Source: Hyphococcus sp.
GTDB taxonomy: Bacteria > Pseudomonadota > Alphaproteobacteria > Caulobacterales > Parvularculaceae
Length of the DNA: 64,000 nucleotides
Direction of reading: 5' to 3'
NCBI GenBank assembly: GCA_021776335.1
Contig: JAJFGB010000005.1
Span: forward strand, 1 to 64,000
The position numbers and the translations under genes are program-made. Under the pieces are notes generated by a model. The model was given only the letters and a program-made list of their open reading frames with translations. It searched no databases and had not been told where the DNA came from. This document shows positions 63,996 to 64,000 of the stretch, in pieces (positions within the stretch are counted from its first letter, which is position 1; each line of letters opens with the position of its first letter).

Positions 63996-64000
63996 CGCAT

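Overview
The window looks like chromosomal DNA of an alphaproteobacterium. Its palindromic intergenic repeats resemble the 'catcctgagg' and 'gtcatcccgg' families common in that class. Genes are tightly coupled by ATGA overlaps, GTG and TTG starts are frequent, and the oxidase genes are of aerobic type. I cannot name a genus. No rRNA, tRNA, CRISPR array, transposase or integrase was seen.

Region by region. 1-2.2 kb: a methyltransferase under a MerR-type 19-bp-spacer promoter with its divergent MerR regulator, then a small XRE protein. 2.4-9.9 kb: a lower-GC accessory island. It holds a KTSC-like small protein, a CapP-like ImmA/IrrE peptidase with a CapH-like XRE repressor, and a divergent CBASS operon (CapV patatin phospholipase, CD-NTase, E2-like protein with a SEC-C zinc motif). 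A decayed copy of a neighbouring gene end follows, then an unrecognised two-gene module (138-aa protein plus a HESVHYWQ protein) lying between two copies of that gene end. 9.9-18.5 kb: an aryl-CoA catabolic cluster of the 2-aminobenzoyl-CoA/salicylyl-CoA type (SDR, MarR, enoyl-CoA hydratase, acyl-CoA dehydrogenase, RidA, two-domain flavoprotein) with a divergent FadB/FadJ-like fusion enzyme. 18.5-21.8 kb: two overlapping genes for secreted proteins, one a BNR-type propeller. 22.0-29.0 kb: a DUF2189 membrane protein and an aa3-type cytochrome c oxidase operon with two subunit-III-like genes and an anchored cytochrome c. 29.1-36.7 kb: an XRE regulator and cell-surface glycan or glycolipid genes.

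37.2-64 kb is a nucleobase and nucleoside catabolic supercluster. The deoxyribose/ribose part has a 2-deoxyribosyltransferase-like protein, ribokinase, DeoC, a full aldehyde dehydrogenase and one lacking its catalytic domain. The purine part runs from guanine and xanthine to glyoxylate and urea: GuaD, XdhABC, PuuD, UraH, UraD, PuuE, allantoicase, AllA. The reductive pyrimidine part has PreT/PreA, beta-ureidopropionase, an aminotransferase, a CoA-acylating semialdehyde dehydrogenase and an NCS1 permease; dihydropyrimidinase is absent up to the window edge.

The most interesting material is the defence island. CapP/CapH probably repress CBASS through a compact divergent promoter carrying paired TACG-N4-CGTA palindromes. 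The adjacent HESVHYWQ module, flanked by the duplicated gene end, is the best candidate for an undescribed system.
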